A stretch of 64,000 bases of DNA from Desulfoscipio sp. XC116. Its GTDB lineage: Bacteria; Bacillota; Desulfotomaculia; Desulfotomaculales; Desulfallaceae. Made by a program: the position numbers and the translations under genes. Below the pieces are notes generated by a model that saw only the letters and a list, made by a program, of their open reading frames with translations, ran no database searches and was not told the DNA's origin. Shown one piece after another: positions 1-8,484 of this stretch. The stretch covers positions 4,195,677 through 4,259,676 of the forward strand of contig NZ_CP156660.1 in NCBI RefSeq assembly GCF_039851975.1, in the 5' to 3' direction. How positions within the stretch are numbered: position 1 is the stretch's first letter; every line of letters begins with the position of its first letter.

Positions 1-293
1 ATAAAACCGGGACCGGCCACCTCTATCCGCTCCAGCCACCTGGTGGAGCGAGGCAGGTTCTTAGCCAGCGCTTCGGCAATTTTTCGCGGAGCCATGCGTG
101 CTTGTTTGGGTAAAAGCATAGCCAGATTAGTGGCAAAATCACCGTGCTCCCGCTCCCGGGGCACCTCCACCACAAATTCGGGCAATTGCACCGGCGGCAG
201 TTCCCCCGCCTCCACCGCCTTGCCCACTGCCTCTACCAAGGCTTTCTCAAGCGCCGCGCGCATTTCCTCCACAATACTGATTATACTGCTCAC
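1..293 (-). CDS. argS: Arginyl-tRNA synthetase, N-terminal part (runs off the window)
   Basis: Arginine-tRNA ligase, which charges tRNA-Arg in the cytoplasm. Only about 97 N-terminal residues are present; the gene continues past position 1. Translating the minus strand gives the N-terminal domain motif REREHGDFATNLAM followed by IEVAGPGF, both typical of the ArgRS N-terminal (Add-1) domain. The start is read as GTG at 293; an AGGAGG lies at 312-307, 13 nt upstream, which is rather long, and an in-frame stop just upstream excludes an earlier start. The catalytic domain is not visible, so the call rests on the N-terminal domain alone. Confidence 0.85.
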   Translation of the reverse strand, partial: MSSIISIVEEMRAALEKALVEAVGKAVEAGELPPVQLPEFVVEVPREREHGDFATNLAMLLPKQARMAPRKIAEALAKNLPRSTRWLERIEVAGPGF

Positions 294-327
294 TACGTTT
301 CAATAGCCTCCTTTATGTACCACCCTC

Positions 328-386
328 CGGTGCCGCACGTTGAAAGATTGGTGCCAGGCACCAAGCGGGTACTTGTTGAAAGATTG
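328..386 (+). repeat. RAYT-flanking repeat copy (GGTGCC / GTTGAAAGATTG family)
   Basis: The segment reads GGTGCCGCACGTTGAAAGAT, then TGGTGCC-A-GGCACCA (a short perfect palindrome), then a second GTTGAAAGATTG at 375-386. It matches, with a few changes, the 28-bp unit repeated at 28893-29057. It lies 190 bp upstream of the RAYT gene. A further copy in the opposite orientation lies just after that gene. Confidence 0.75.
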
Positions 387-509
387 CGAGATGATTATTG
401 CTTCTACTGTAAAAGCCCGTTATAGCATTTTTGGCCTAAGACATACTATCAAACTCCCACGCCGCGAGCCCATGCCAATGGTGATGAATAAAAACCATCT
501 TTCTTTATC

Positions 510-537
510 TTGCAAGTTATTCAGGACATGGTAAAAT
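510..537 (+). promoter_or_regulatory. Putative sigma-A promoter of the RAYT gene
   Basis: TTGCAA at 510-515 and TAAAAT at 532-537 are separated by 16 bp, 36 bp ahead of the transposase start. Each hexamer deviates from consensus at one or two positions. This is a sequence-only prediction. Confidence 0.45.
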
Positions 538-573
538 AAGCTAATATTAAATACAAACCAAGGAGGGGAAACT

Positions 574-1704
574 ATGGGACGTTCTCCTCGCGTATCGGCA
601 CCAGATACAGTATATCATGTTATCTGCCGGGGGAATAACCGTCGGCCAATTTTTGCAGATAACCAAGATTATTTCTGCTATCTGGATTTATGGCGCCAAA
701 ATAAGGCGAAAATGGATTTTCAGGTATTTGCTTACGTTTTGATGACCAACCATGTACACTGGCTGCTAAAAACCGGCCTAACACCCCTGTCGGAAATTAT
801 ACACCGCATCCACAGCAGCTATGCACGGTGGTTTAACCACCGACATCAGCGGGTAGGGCATTTGTTTCAGGGACGTTATAAAAATATTATTTGTACAGAT
901 GACGCCTACTTACTAACGCTGGCCGGATACATTCATCAGAACCCTGTACGCTCGGGATTGGTTAAAAGCGTGCACCTGTACCCCTGGAGCAGCTACCATC
1001 ATTACGCGTCAGGGCAGCAGAATGACTTGGTGGAAATCGATTTTATACTGAATTATTTTAGCCAGGATAAAGAAAAGGCTCGCTCGGGTTTTATTAAATT
1101 CTGCCGGGATGCTAATAATAGCGACTGCCCGGGCGAGACACACTCACAAAAAGAAAGACGGCACAACTTGCCATCTTCTGCAATAAATCCGTATAATAAT
1201 CAAGCTGGTGCAGGCGATACGTCCACGGCAAAAATATCACCCAATATATTACCGAGCAAATCAACGGCCGGCTCCACTTCAAATCCCATGCTTAACTACA
1301 CGAATAAGCCGGTAAACAACTCGAATAATCCCGCTACCAATAAGTTTGTCAAGTCCGCAGGCGTATCCGCAAACAACTTCGCAGGCAGCGCTACAAACAA
1401 CATTGCAGGTGCATTTTCTGAAAAACGTATTCCTTCTCAGGACCTGAATAAAATAGCTGTGTGGATTGAAAAGGCTACTAATATTACATTACCGGAACTT
1501 AAAGGCAACAGCCAAAAGAGGCACATAGTTTTGGCCAGAAGCTTATTTATTAAAATAGCGGTCAGCAATGCCGGAATAAAACGCAATGCGGTTGCCAGTT
1601 ACCTTGGCAAAGAACGCTCTCTTATCACCAAGGTAATGAAGAAGTGGTCCGACAACCGCATGCCTGCCCCGGCAATCGAACTATTACATAAATTCGGCCA
1701 TTAG
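574..1704 (+). CDS. REP-associated tyrosine transposase (RAYT, Y1/HUH family) with C-terminal DnaA-like domain
   Basis: Y1 single-strand DNA transposase of the IS200/REP-associated group (376 aa). The HUH motif is TNHVHWLL (His60, His62) and the likely catalytic tyrosine is Tyr119 in YIHQNPVRSGLV, a RAYT hallmark. Residues about 185-285 are a low-complexity Asn/Ser/Ala-rich linker. Residues about 290-376 resemble the DnaA domain IV helix-turn-helix family (KRHIVLARSLFIKIA, then AVASYLGKERSLITKVMKK). The RBS AAGGAGG lies just upstream of ATG 574. The gene stands alone on the plus strand, flanked by repeats at 328-386 and 1722-1780. RAYTs are domesticated, usually single-copy proteins that act on REP hairpins, so the flanking repeats are the likely substrate (inference). 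Confidence 0.9.
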   Translation: MGRSPRVSAPDTVYHVICRGNNRRPIFADNQDYFCYLDLWRQNKAKMDFQVFAYVLMTNHVHWLLKTGLTPLSEIIHRIHSSYARWFNHRHQRVGHLFQGRYKNIICTDDAYLLTLAGYIHQNPVRSGLVKSVHLYPWSSYHHYASGQQNDLVEIDFILNYFSQDKEKARSGFIKFCRDANNSDCPGETHSQKERRHNLPSSAINPYNNQAGAGDTSTAKISPNILPSKSTAGSTSNPMLNYTNKPVNNSNNPATNKFVKSAGVSANNFAGSATNNIAGAFSEKRIPSQDLNKIAVWIEKATNITLPELKGNSQKRHIVLARSLFIKIAVSNAGIKRNAVASYLGKERSLITKVMKKWSDNRMPAPAIELLHKFGH

Positions 1705-1721
1705 TCTTTAGTTTTTCAACT

Positions 1722-1780
1722 CTAGCCCTGCAATCTTTCAACTTCAATCTTTCAACTTTCAACTTTTGAACCCGGCACCA
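1722..1780 (-). repeat. RAYT-flanking repeat copy, opposite orientation
   Basis: On the minus strand this reads GGTGCCGGGTTC, AAAAGTTGAAAGTTGAAAGATTG and AGTTGAAAGATTGCAGGG, i.e. the GGTGCCGG head followed by three degenerate GTTGAAAG(ATTG) units. It starts shortly after the transposase stop and overlaps the 3' end of iorB. Together with the copy at 328-386 it brackets the transposase in inverted orientation. Confidence 0.7.
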
Positions 1781-2334
1781 AAAGCAGCGTTGTTTACTTC
1801 CAGGAAGCGAGGGGGTACTGTGGCCGCCAGGGCGTCCCGCCAGATTTTTTCTTCTATAGGCAGTTTTTGAGCCAGAGCGCCCAGCAGTACTACATTGGCT
1901 GCTTTGCCGTTGCCGCAGGCTATAGCCTGATCCAGGGCTTGCAGCACCTGTACCTTTACACCCCGGGCTCGTATTTGAGCGATGATATTTTGCGGGTACT
2001 CGGCGGCTCCGGCCAGCACGGGTACCGGATAGATTTGCTGGTTGTTGATGATTAACGTGCCGCCCGGCTTGAGATAGGCAAGCCAGCGCAGCGCCTCGAG
2101 TTCTTCAAAGGCCAGAATAACATCGGCTTCACCTTCGGAAATGAGCGGTGAATATACCTTTTCCCCCAGGCGCACCTGGGTGACCACACTGCCGCCCCGC
2201 TGGGCCATGCCGTGGATCTCGGAAACCTTGATATCATACCCGGCAGCCCGGGCCGCCGCGGCCAGCACTTTACTGGCCAATATGGTACCCTGACCGCCCA
2301 CACCTACCATAAGCACATCCACCGATTTAAGCAT
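1759..2334 (-). CDS. iorB: Indolepyruvate:ferredoxin oxidoreductase, beta subunit
   Basis: Gamma-domain subunit (191 aa) of indolepyruvate/arylpyruvate:ferredoxin oxidoreductase, which oxidatively decarboxylates arylpyruvates to arylacetyl-CoA and reduces ferredoxin, or runs in reverse. The N-terminus VDVLMVGVGGQGTILASKVL and the stretch EIHGMAQRGGSVVTQVR are characteristic of this subunit family. Its ATG at 2334 overlaps the end of iorA by 8 nt, so the two are translationally coupled. The 3' end runs into the RAYT-associated repeat, and its last residues (NNAAFGAGFKS) are encoded by repeat-derived DNA. Confidence 0.93.
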   Translation of the reverse strand: MLKSVDVLMVGVGGQGTILASKVLAAAARAAGYDIKVSEIHGMAQRGGSVVTQVRLGEKVYSPLISEGEADVILAFEELEALRWLAYLKPGGTLIINNQQIYPVPVLAGAAEYPQNIIAQIRARGVKVQVLQALDQAIACGNGKAANVVLLGALAQKLPIEEKIWRDALAATVPPRFLEVNNAAFGAGFKS

Positions 2335-4084
2335 CAGCCTGACCCCCTTGCATCGCCCCGGTTTTACATACCTGCACGCATAGATTACAGCCTACACAGG
2401 CATCTGCGTTTACCAAAGCTTTACTGTCAATTACCGAAATAGCCGGGCAGCTCAGTTTCAAGCACATCTTACAGCCGGTACACTTTTCCTGATCCACTGT
2501 TACGGCCGGCCTAACTTCCCGCTTGAGCAAGACGCAGGGACGCCGGGCAATAACAACCGACGGGCCGGGCGCGGCGGTTTCAGTTTTAATTACTTCCCGC
2601 AGCCGCGATATATCCAGAGGATCCACAACTTCCACCCGTTTTACCCCCAGTGACCGGCACAGCATGGTAATATCCACCTCGGGGGCGGCCTGTCCCATCA
2701 GGGTACGCCCGGTGGCCGGGTGATCCTGGTGCCCTGTCATGGCGGTAGTGCGATTGTCCAAAATAATTACGGTACTGTCACTGTTGTTATATACGGCATT
2801 AAGCAGCCCGGTGATGCCCGAATGCAGGAAAGTTGAATCGCCAATTACAGCAACGGTACGTCCTTTGAGGCCGGGCACCGCTTTGTCCATGCCGTGGGCC
2901 ATGCCTATGCTGGCTCCCATGCAAACGCAACTGTCGATTCCTTCCAGAGGCGGCAGCCCACCCAACGTATAACAGCCGATATCGCCGGTTACGGTTAACT
3001 TAAGCCGCTGCAGCGTATAAAACACACCGCGGTGCGGGCAACCCGCGCACAGCACCGGCGGACGGGGCGGAGCCTGGGGCAAGCCCGCAGTTAAATCCTC
3101 CGTTTGAAGCGGCACAGGCAGCACACCCGCTTTCACAAAACAGCGCCGGAGCAACCCCTGGCTATACTCACCGGTGTCGGGAAAGAACTCTTTGCCGGCC
3201 ACTTTTATACCCAGCATGCGGATCTGTTCCTCCAGATAGGGCTCCAGCTCTTCCACTACGAAAAGAGTCTCAACCTGAGCGGCGAACTTTTTAATAAGCT
3301 CAACAGGCAGCGGGTTGGTCATACCCAGTTTAAGCACCGCAGCATCGGGCAGCACTTCCCTGACTAACTGATAGCTGATGCCGCTGGTAATTACACCCGC
3401 TTTGCCATCGCCCGGAACAATAAAGTTCAACGGGGTATTTTCGCTGTACTCGGCCAGCCTGGCCAGCCTGGCCGCCAGGCTGACGCGGCGCAAACGGCCA
3501 AAGGCAGGCACCATAAGATTTTTCTTTACGTCTTTGCCATATGGCTTAATTTCCCGAACTGCCGGTTCGCCCAACTCCACCATACTCTGGGAATGGGCCA
3601 CCCGGGTGGTGGTACGCAGCATCACGGGAATATCATACCGCTCGCTGATAGTCAGGGCCAATCCCACCATGTCCTTGGCTTCCTGGCTGTCGGAGGGCTC
3701 CAGCAGAGCTACTTTGGCAAACCTGGCATAATAACGGTTGTCCTGTTCGTTCTGGGAACTGTGCATACCGGGGTCATCGGCTGATACCAATATCAACCCC
3801 CCGTTGACCCCGGTATAGGCCGCTGTAAAAAGAGGATCGGCCGCCACATTAACCCCCACATGCTTCATAGTCACCAGCGCCCGGGCTCCGGCCATGGCAG
3901 CGCCGATACCTACCTCCAGGGCAACCTTTTCATTAGGCGCCCATTCGCTATAGACTCCCTCATAGCGGGAAAGGTTTTCCAGGATTTCAGTGCTGGGTGT
4001 GCCTGGATAACCTGCAGCCAGGGTGATACCGTTTTCATAAGCTCCCCTGGCAATAGCAGCGTTGCCGGAAAGTAATTCCTTCAA
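2327..4084 (-). CDS. iorA: Indolepyruvate:ferredoxin oxidoreductase, alpha subunit
   Basis: Large, TPP-dependent subunit (585 aa). The pyrimidine-binding N-terminal half begins LLSGNAAIARGAYENGI. The TPP/Mg motif is GDSTFLHSGITGLLNAVYNN (about 415-440), and AVLCAGCPHRGVFY-type text precedes it. Two [4Fe-4S] ferredoxin motifs close the protein: CTGCKMC (about 535) and CVGCNLCVQVC. The start is TTG at 4084 with GGGAGG 9 nt upstream. It is the usual partner of iorB; the pair acts on indolepyruvate, phenylpyruvate and hydroxyphenylpyruvate in anaerobes. The nearby paaK and aminotransferase genes fit arylpyruvate/arylacetate interconversion. Confidence 0.95.
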   Translation of the reverse strand: MKELLSGNAAIARGAYENGITLAAGYPGTPSTEILENLSRYEGVYSEWAPNEKVALEVGIGAAMAGARALVTMKHVGVNVAADPLFTAAYTGVNGGLILVSADDPGMHSSQNEQDNRYYARFAKVALLEPSDSQEAKDMVGLALTISERYDIPVMLRTTTRVAHSQSMVELGEPAVREIKPYGKDVKKNLMVPAFGRLRRVSLAARLARLAEYSENTPLNFIVPGDGKAGVITSGISYQLVREVLPDAAVLKLGMTNPLPVELIKKFAAQVETLFVVEELEPYLEEQIRMLGIKVAGKEFFPDTGEYSQGLLRRCFVKAGVLPVPLQTEDLTAGLPQAPPRPPVLCAGCPHRGVFYTLQRLKLTVTGDIGCYTLGGLPPLEGIDSCVCMGASIGMAHGMDKAVPGLKGRTVAVIGDSTFLHSGITGLLNAVYNNSDSTVIILDNRTTAMTGHQDHPATGRTLMGQAAPEVDITMLCRSLGVKRVEVVDPLDISRLREVIKTETAAPGPSVVIARRPCVLLKREVRPAVTVDQEKCTGCKMCLKLSCPAISVIDSKALVNADACVGCNLCVQVCKTGAMQGGQADA

Positions 4085-4637
4085 AACCTTAAACCTCCCC
4101 TATCAGTCGTCAATCTTACATAGTTTTATTAATAATAAGACCGTCGTACCATTTAACATTATGGAATAACATATTTCAACACAAGTGCGCCATATAGCTG
4201 CGAACGCTATTCACATATTTCCAATCGATTCCCTATCAAGCAACATGGATGGTTGCCATATCTTGTGTCACCGGCATTTGCCAATAGACATCCATGCCGT
4301 TTGCACGGCACTATCAGAGAATGAAAAATAGCTTAGTCTATCATTGCTAGGAGCAAAGCGACGCGGCAATCTCATGCCGGGCTCTGTTTACACAGTTTGG
4401 GATTGCTTCGTCGCTTCGCTCCTCGCAATGACAGACCTTAATTGTATTCCTTGCAATGACGAACTTCAAGCGTTGCAGGCTATATTCATAGCAATGACAG
4501 TTGAAAGCATATCGGAAGCAAAGAACCCCCGAGCTTTTTTCCGCGGCATTTCCCGCCAGCTGGCCGAGCAGGGCCGCCAGGCGCCCCGGGCGAATGATGT
4601 GCACCGGGATAATTAAAGCCGCTTACCGCCCACGCAT
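4085..4637. other. Intergenic region with a palindromic dispersed repeat, no gene
   Basis: The 553 bp between paaK and iorA hold the inverted repeat at 4341-4432. ORFs here translate that repeat (CHCEERSDEAI) and look spurious. The left part, 4085-4340, is AT-rich non-coding DNA where a promoter for iorAB would be expected, but no clear one was found. If paaK and iorAB share a transcript it must cross this gap. Confidence 0.6.
4341..4432. repeat. Palindromic dispersed repeat (GTCATTGCGAGGAGCGAAGCG type)
   Basis: The left arm at 4341-4371 (CATTGCTAGGAGCAAAGCGA...) and the right arm at 4401-4432 (GATTGCTTCGTCGCTTCGCT...) are imperfect inverted copies separated by about 29 bp. Half copies appear at 12014-12041 and 38478-38505. 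This kind of non-coding palindromic repeat is widespread in bacterial genomes, and its chance translation CHCEERSDEAI often appears as a false protein. No transposase is linked to it here. Confidence 0.8.
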
Positions 4638-5936
4638 TTACTTGGGCCGGTTGTCAAACACCCGCTTGGCCTTGCCTTCGCTTCTGGCCAGAGAACGGGG
4701 CTCCAGCAAGCGTACTTTGCAGTTTATACCAAGCACGCTGAATATCTTTTGCTTTATTTTACCTTCGAACTCTTGTAAATCCCGGAAATGACCGGTGAAC
4801 ATTTCATCGGTCAGCTCCACCTGTACCTCCATAAAGTCCAGATAACCCTTCTTGTTTACCAGTATTTGATAGTGGGGAGCCAGCCCGTCCACATTCATCA
4901 GTACGGTTTCAATTTGCGAGGGGAATACGTTGACCCCGGAGATGATCAACATATCATCGGTACGGCCCAACACCTTGCGCATCCGGGCCAGCGTCCGGCC
5001 ACAAGCACACTTTTCTTCGGTAAGCACGGTAATATCCCTGGTGCGATAGCGCAAAATGGGCAGCGCCTCTTTAGTAAGGGTAGTAATTACCAGCTCACCC
5101 TCCCGGCCGACAGGCAGCTGTTCACCCGTTTGGGGATCGATTACTTCCACCAGGAAGTGATCCTCATGAATATGCATACCGGGTTCCCGGCCGCACTCAC
5201 CGGCAACGCCGGGTCCCATTACTTCGCTTAAACCGTAGTTATCGGTAGCCTTCATATTCCAGGTACGCTCCAACTCGGCCCGCATGCTTTCAGTCCAGGC
5301 CTCCGAGCCGAATAAGCCGATGCGAATGCCCAAATCAACAGGATCCACACCCAATCCCCGGGCTACTTCGGCCAGGTGCAGCGAATATGAAGGAGTGCCC
5401 ACAAGAGCAGTGGTCCCGAAATCCTGCATCAGCATAATCTGCCGCCTGGTGTTGCCCACCGAGGCGGGCACAATGGTGGCCCCCACCTTTTCCAACCCGT
5501 AATGCAGGCCGAAAGCACCGGTAAACAGCCCGTAGCCAAAGGTTATCTGTACTACATCCTCATCGGTGACACCGGCCATGGTAACCACCCGGGCTATTAG
5601 CTCAGACCAGTTTTCCAAATCTTTACGGGTGTAACCCACTACGGTAGGTTTACCCGTGGTACCTGACGAAGCATGCAGCCTCAGCACCTCTTTACCGGGC
5701 ACGGCAAAAAGGCCGTACGGATAATTATCCCGCAGCACTGTTTTGTCGGTAAAGGGCAGCTTGGTTACATCCGCCAGGGTGCGGATATCCTCGGGCCGCA
5801 CACCGGTTTGCTCCATGGCCGCACGGTAATAGGGGACCCGATTATAAACCCGGGCCACCGTTTCCTTAAGCCTTTGCAGCTGCAGAGAGCGCAATTCCTT
5901 CCTGTCTATGCATTCATGTCGTACATCCCAAATCAT
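4638..5936 (-). CDS. paaK: Phenylacetate--CoA ligase
   Basis: AMP-forming arylacetate:CoA ligase (432 aa, the usual PaaK length). It activates phenylacetate or indoleacetate to the CoA thioester with ATP. The adenylate-forming P-loop LHASSGTTGKPT is at residues 87-98. DNYGLSEVMGPG and RYRTRDI are further conserved PaaK segments, and the C-terminal AMP-binding domain starts near GRTDDMLIISGVNVFPSQIE. ATG 5936 is preceded by AAGGAAG. It lies upstream of iorAB on the same strand, a common association in anaerobes. IOR produces or consumes arylacetyl-CoA and PaaK links it to the free acid. The direction of flux is not given by sequence. Confidence 0.95.
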   Translation of the reverse strand: MIWDVRHECIDRKELRSLQLQRLKETVARVYNRVPYYRAAMEQTGVRPEDIRTLADVTKLPFTDKTVLRDNYPYGLFAVPGKEVLRLHASSGTTGKPTVVGYTRKDLENWSELIARVVTMAGVTDEDVVQITFGYGLFTGAFGLHYGLEKVGATIVPASVGNTRRQIMLMQDFGTTALVGTPSYSLHLAEVARGLGVDPVDLGIRIGLFGSEAWTESMRAELERTWNMKATDNYGLSEVMGPGVAGECGREPGMHIHEDHFLVEVIDPQTGEQLPVGREGELVITTLTKEALPILRYRTRDITVLTEEKCACGRTLARMRKVLGRTDDMLIISGVNVFPSQIETVLMNVDGLAPHYQILVNKKGYLDFMEVQVELTDEMFTGHFRDLQEFEGKIKQKIFSVLGINCKVRLLEPRSLARSEGKAKRVFDNRPK

Positions 5937-6237
5937 ATTTTTTACACTTCCTTGTATTAGGGGTCATACTATAACTTTTCTAAGCTTACCTGAAGCAACC
6001 CGCCTCTGGTTATTATTTTACAAGCACCAAAGGCGGAAATCTAACCTGTCCTGTAAGATATCCACTGAAACCAGGTTTTGTATGAGCACCGATATACGCT
6101 AATCCATATTATATAAAATTTATAATTTTCACGTCAGATTTGATTAAACAAGCAGCTCAATCCCGTGCAAACCGAGGCCGAGTGCGGAACCGGAAAAATA
6201 AAAATAACCGGGGCGGAAATAATCCTCATGCCCCGGC

Positions 6238-6572
6238 TTAGATAACCGGGCTTCCGAAAAACTCAGGCATGGTCATGGTGTTGAGCTTGATGGTCATTGC
6301 TCTCGTTCGCCGGGCCAAGATAATCCAGGCCGGCAAACCGCCCACCAGAGTATTGCCGAGCACTATCCAAAGCCCGGATATCCCAAATCCCCATCCTGCT
6401 TTACAATTATAATAACGATCTATAATAACGGCCGAAAAACAGGCGGTACCGAAGCTAAAAGCGGAAAGTCACGGGCCCGCCGATCGACCACCTCAAAAAA
6501 ATCATTTACAGTACGGGTTCTGCGCGTGGCCGCCAGACCGCTAAATAACAGAACGACCGCAAAAATCCCCAT
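6238..6572 (-). pseudogene. Remnant of a sodium:solute symporter (SSS family), N-terminal part
   Basis: Conceptual minus-strand translation from ATG 6572 gives MGIFAVVLLFSGLAATRRTR then TVNDFF, a typical SSS first helix and loop. After a frameshift it continues FSFGTACFSAV, KAGWGFGISGLWIVLGNTLV, PAWIILARRTRAMT and NTMTMPEFFGSPVI, ending in TAA at 6238. SSS symporters are about 500 aa, so over three quarters are missing and the reading frame is broken. It is decayed rather than a sequencing artefact because the C-terminal part is also absent. The rest of the 5937-6690 gap shows no gene. Confidence 0.7.
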
Positions 6573-6690
6573 GGCGCATATTTAAACATGCTGCCATCCT
6601 CCCATACTACCAAGCTGTCAGCAGTTTATCAATTGTATTTTTAATTACAGATATAATTAAATTCGATATACTTTTACAAATTCCTTCTTA

Positions 6691-7920
6691 TCAGGCGCTT
6701 TGGCCGCCTGAAATTTTCACCGGTGCGGAAATCACTTTGGGCCGTATGCCACAACGACGTACAAAACGGGCCATACGCCGGAAAGCTTCACCGAGCTCAT
6801 CAATGGAGGCGGCATAAGAAACCCTGACAAAACCCTCGCCGGATTGCCCAAAAGCATTGCCGGGCACCAGAGCTACTTGCTCCTGCTTAAGCAATTCCTC
6901 CGCAAACTCTTCGGAATTCAAACCGGTAGCGGATATCCGGGGAAAAGCATAAAACGCTCCGCCGGGCTCAAAGCAGGGCAGGCCCATATCCAGGAATGAC
7001 TGCACCACCAAATGACGGCGGCGATTATAGTGCTCGACCATGCGGCGCATGCCGGGCTGGCCGTTTTTAAGCGCCTCCAGCGCGGCCATCTGTGCGGTAA
7101 TAGAAGTACACAACATTGAATACTGGTGTATTTTAGTCATGGCACTAATGATATCGGAATGGCCGGCCGCGTAACCCACCCGCCAGCCTGTCATAGCGTA
7201 AGCCTTGCTGAAACCGTTGAGCAGCACCGTGCGGTCCCGCATACCGGGCAGCGACGCCACACAAGTATGCTCACCTACATAGGTCAGGCGGCCATAAATT
7301 TCATCGGAAATAACGATAAGGTCGTTTTGCACCGCTACTTCGGCTATCTTTAACAACTCATTCCGGTCCATCACCGCGCCGGTGGGGTTATTGGGATAGC
7401 AAAGCAGTAATACTTTGGTCCGCGGCGTAATGGAAGCCTGCACCTGTTCAGCCGAAATACAAAACCCGTTTTCCGGCCCGGTGGGCATGAACACGGGCAC
7501 CCCACCGGCCAGAGTGGCACAGGGAGCATAGGAGACATAGGACGGCTCGGGCATCAACACCTCGTCCCCGGGCTCAAGCAGCACACGCATGGCCAAATCC
7601 AGCGCTTCGCTCACCCCCACGGTAATAAGTATCTCATTGCGGGGGTTATATTTAACATTATAAGTATGTTCAAGGTCGGCGGCTACAGCCTCTCTCAATT
7701 CCAGAAGGCCCCAATTGGAAGTATACATGGTATACCCCTTTTCCAGAGAGTAAATACACGCCTCCCGGATGTGCCAGGGGGTAACGAAATCGGGCTCGCC
7801 CACACCCAAAGAAATTACGCCTTTAGTCTCGACGACCAAATCAAAAAATCTTCTAATACCCGAGGGCGGAAGATCACGCACCGCCGGATTGACTTTTTCC
7901 GACCAGTTTTTTTGTATCAT
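6691..7920 (-). CDS. Class I/II PLP-dependent aminotransferase (aspartate/aromatic type)
   Basis: Fold-type I aminotransferase (409 aa). CYPNNPTG at 174-181, the SDEIYGRL segment (Asp206) and NGFSKAYAMTGWRVGYAAG with the PLP Lys239 are all present. GEPDFVTP near residue 41 is typical of aspartate/aromatic/PatA-like members. ATG 7920 overlaps the regulator stop as ATGA, so the two genes form one operon behind the T-box. The context (iorAB and paaK downstream on the same strand) suggests an aromatic amino acid / arylpyruvate substrate. Specificity cannot be read from sequence; aspartate or alanine transamination remains possible. Confidence 0.9.
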   Translation of the reverse strand: MIQKNWSEKVNPAVRDLPPSGIRRFFDLVVETKGVISLGVGEPDFVTPWHIREACIYSLEKGYTMYTSNWGLLELREAVAADLEHTYNVKYNPRNEILITVGVSEALDLAMRVLLEPGDEVLMPEPSYVSYAPCATLAGGVPVFMPTGPENGFCISAEQVQASITPRTKVLLLCYPNNPTGAVMDRNELLKIAEVAVQNDLIVISDEIYGRLTYVGEHTCVASLPGMRDRTVLLNGFSKAYAMTGWRVGYAAGHSDIISAMTKIHQYSMLCTSITAQMAALEALKNGQPGMRRMVEHYNRRRHLVVQSFLDMGLPCFEPGGAFYAFPRISATGLNSEEFAEELLKQEQVALVPGNAFGQSGEGFVRVSYAASIDELGEAFRRMARFVRRCGIRPKVISAPVKISGGQSA

Positions 7921-8408
7921 GGGGAAATCATCAGCCTCCTGTCTTCCTCACCGTCTTCCATAATTACTCCGTCCTGTTTATAGGTCTTCAGAACAAAATG
8001 TGTGGTAGTACTAACCACCCCTTCGATAGTAGCCAGCTTAGTAGAAACAAAATGAGATACTTCTTTCATGCTGCGGCCTTCCAGAAAGACCGCCAAATCA
8101 TAGGTGCCGCTCATCAAGCGCATACTGCGCACTTCCGGAAACCGGTAGATACGTTCGGCTACGGCATCGAAACCGACATCCCGCTGGGGGGTGATACGTA
8201 CCTCAATCAAGGCACTGACTTTTTCTTCGCCCATTTTTTCCCAATTAATCAGCGTCATATAACTAAGAATAGCTTTTTGATTTTCCAGTTCCTTAATCAT
8301 GCCCCGCACCTCAGCCGCGTCAATATTAAGCATAACAGCAATTTCATCCGGTGTTAATTTGGCATTATCCTCAAGCAACTCTAATATTTCTCTGGTGGTA
8401 TTATCCAT
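7917..8408 (-). CDS. Lrp/AsnC family transcriptional regulator
   Basis: One-component regulator of 163 aa. The N-terminal helix-turn-helix is EILELLEDNAKLTPDEIAVM...AAEVRGMIKELEN, and the C-terminal RAM/AsnC effector domain covers about residues 70-150 (ALIEVRITPQ, RLMSGTYDLAVFLEG). A longer upstream reading frame to 8555 exists but translates the T-box RNA; ATG 8408, preceded by AAAGGGGTG, is the real start. The gene overlaps the aminotransferase by 4 nt. Members of this family usually sense amino acids, so it may control the aminotransferase and perhaps the ior/paaK genes (inference). Confidence 0.88.
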   Translation of the reverse strand: MDNTTREILELLEDNAKLTPDEIAVMLNIDAAEVRGMIKELENQKAILSYMTLINWEKMGEEKVSALIEVRITPQRDVGFDAVAERIYRFPEVRSMRLMSGTYDLAVFLEGRSMKEVSHFVSTKLATIEGVVSTTTHFVLKTYKQDGVIMEDGEEDRRLMISP

Positions 8409-8450
8409 TTTAGTCACCCCTTTCCGATTATCATCTTTGGCGCACGCATC

Positions 8451-8484
8451 AAAAAACCCCGTCCCTGGACAAGGGACGAGGTTT
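8451..8484 (-). terminator. T-box-controlled intrinsic terminator
   Basis: On the minus strand AAACCTCGTCCCT-TGTCC-AGGGACGGGGTTTTTT forms a strong stem followed by a T-run. It lies directly after the T-box sequence and 40 bp before the regulator start, as expected for the terminator partner of the antiterminator. Confidence 0.9.

Noticed and set aside
4347..4616. Protein-coding ORFs on both strands
   Set aside because: They translate the palindromic repeat (CHCEERSDEAI), have no RBS and no family.
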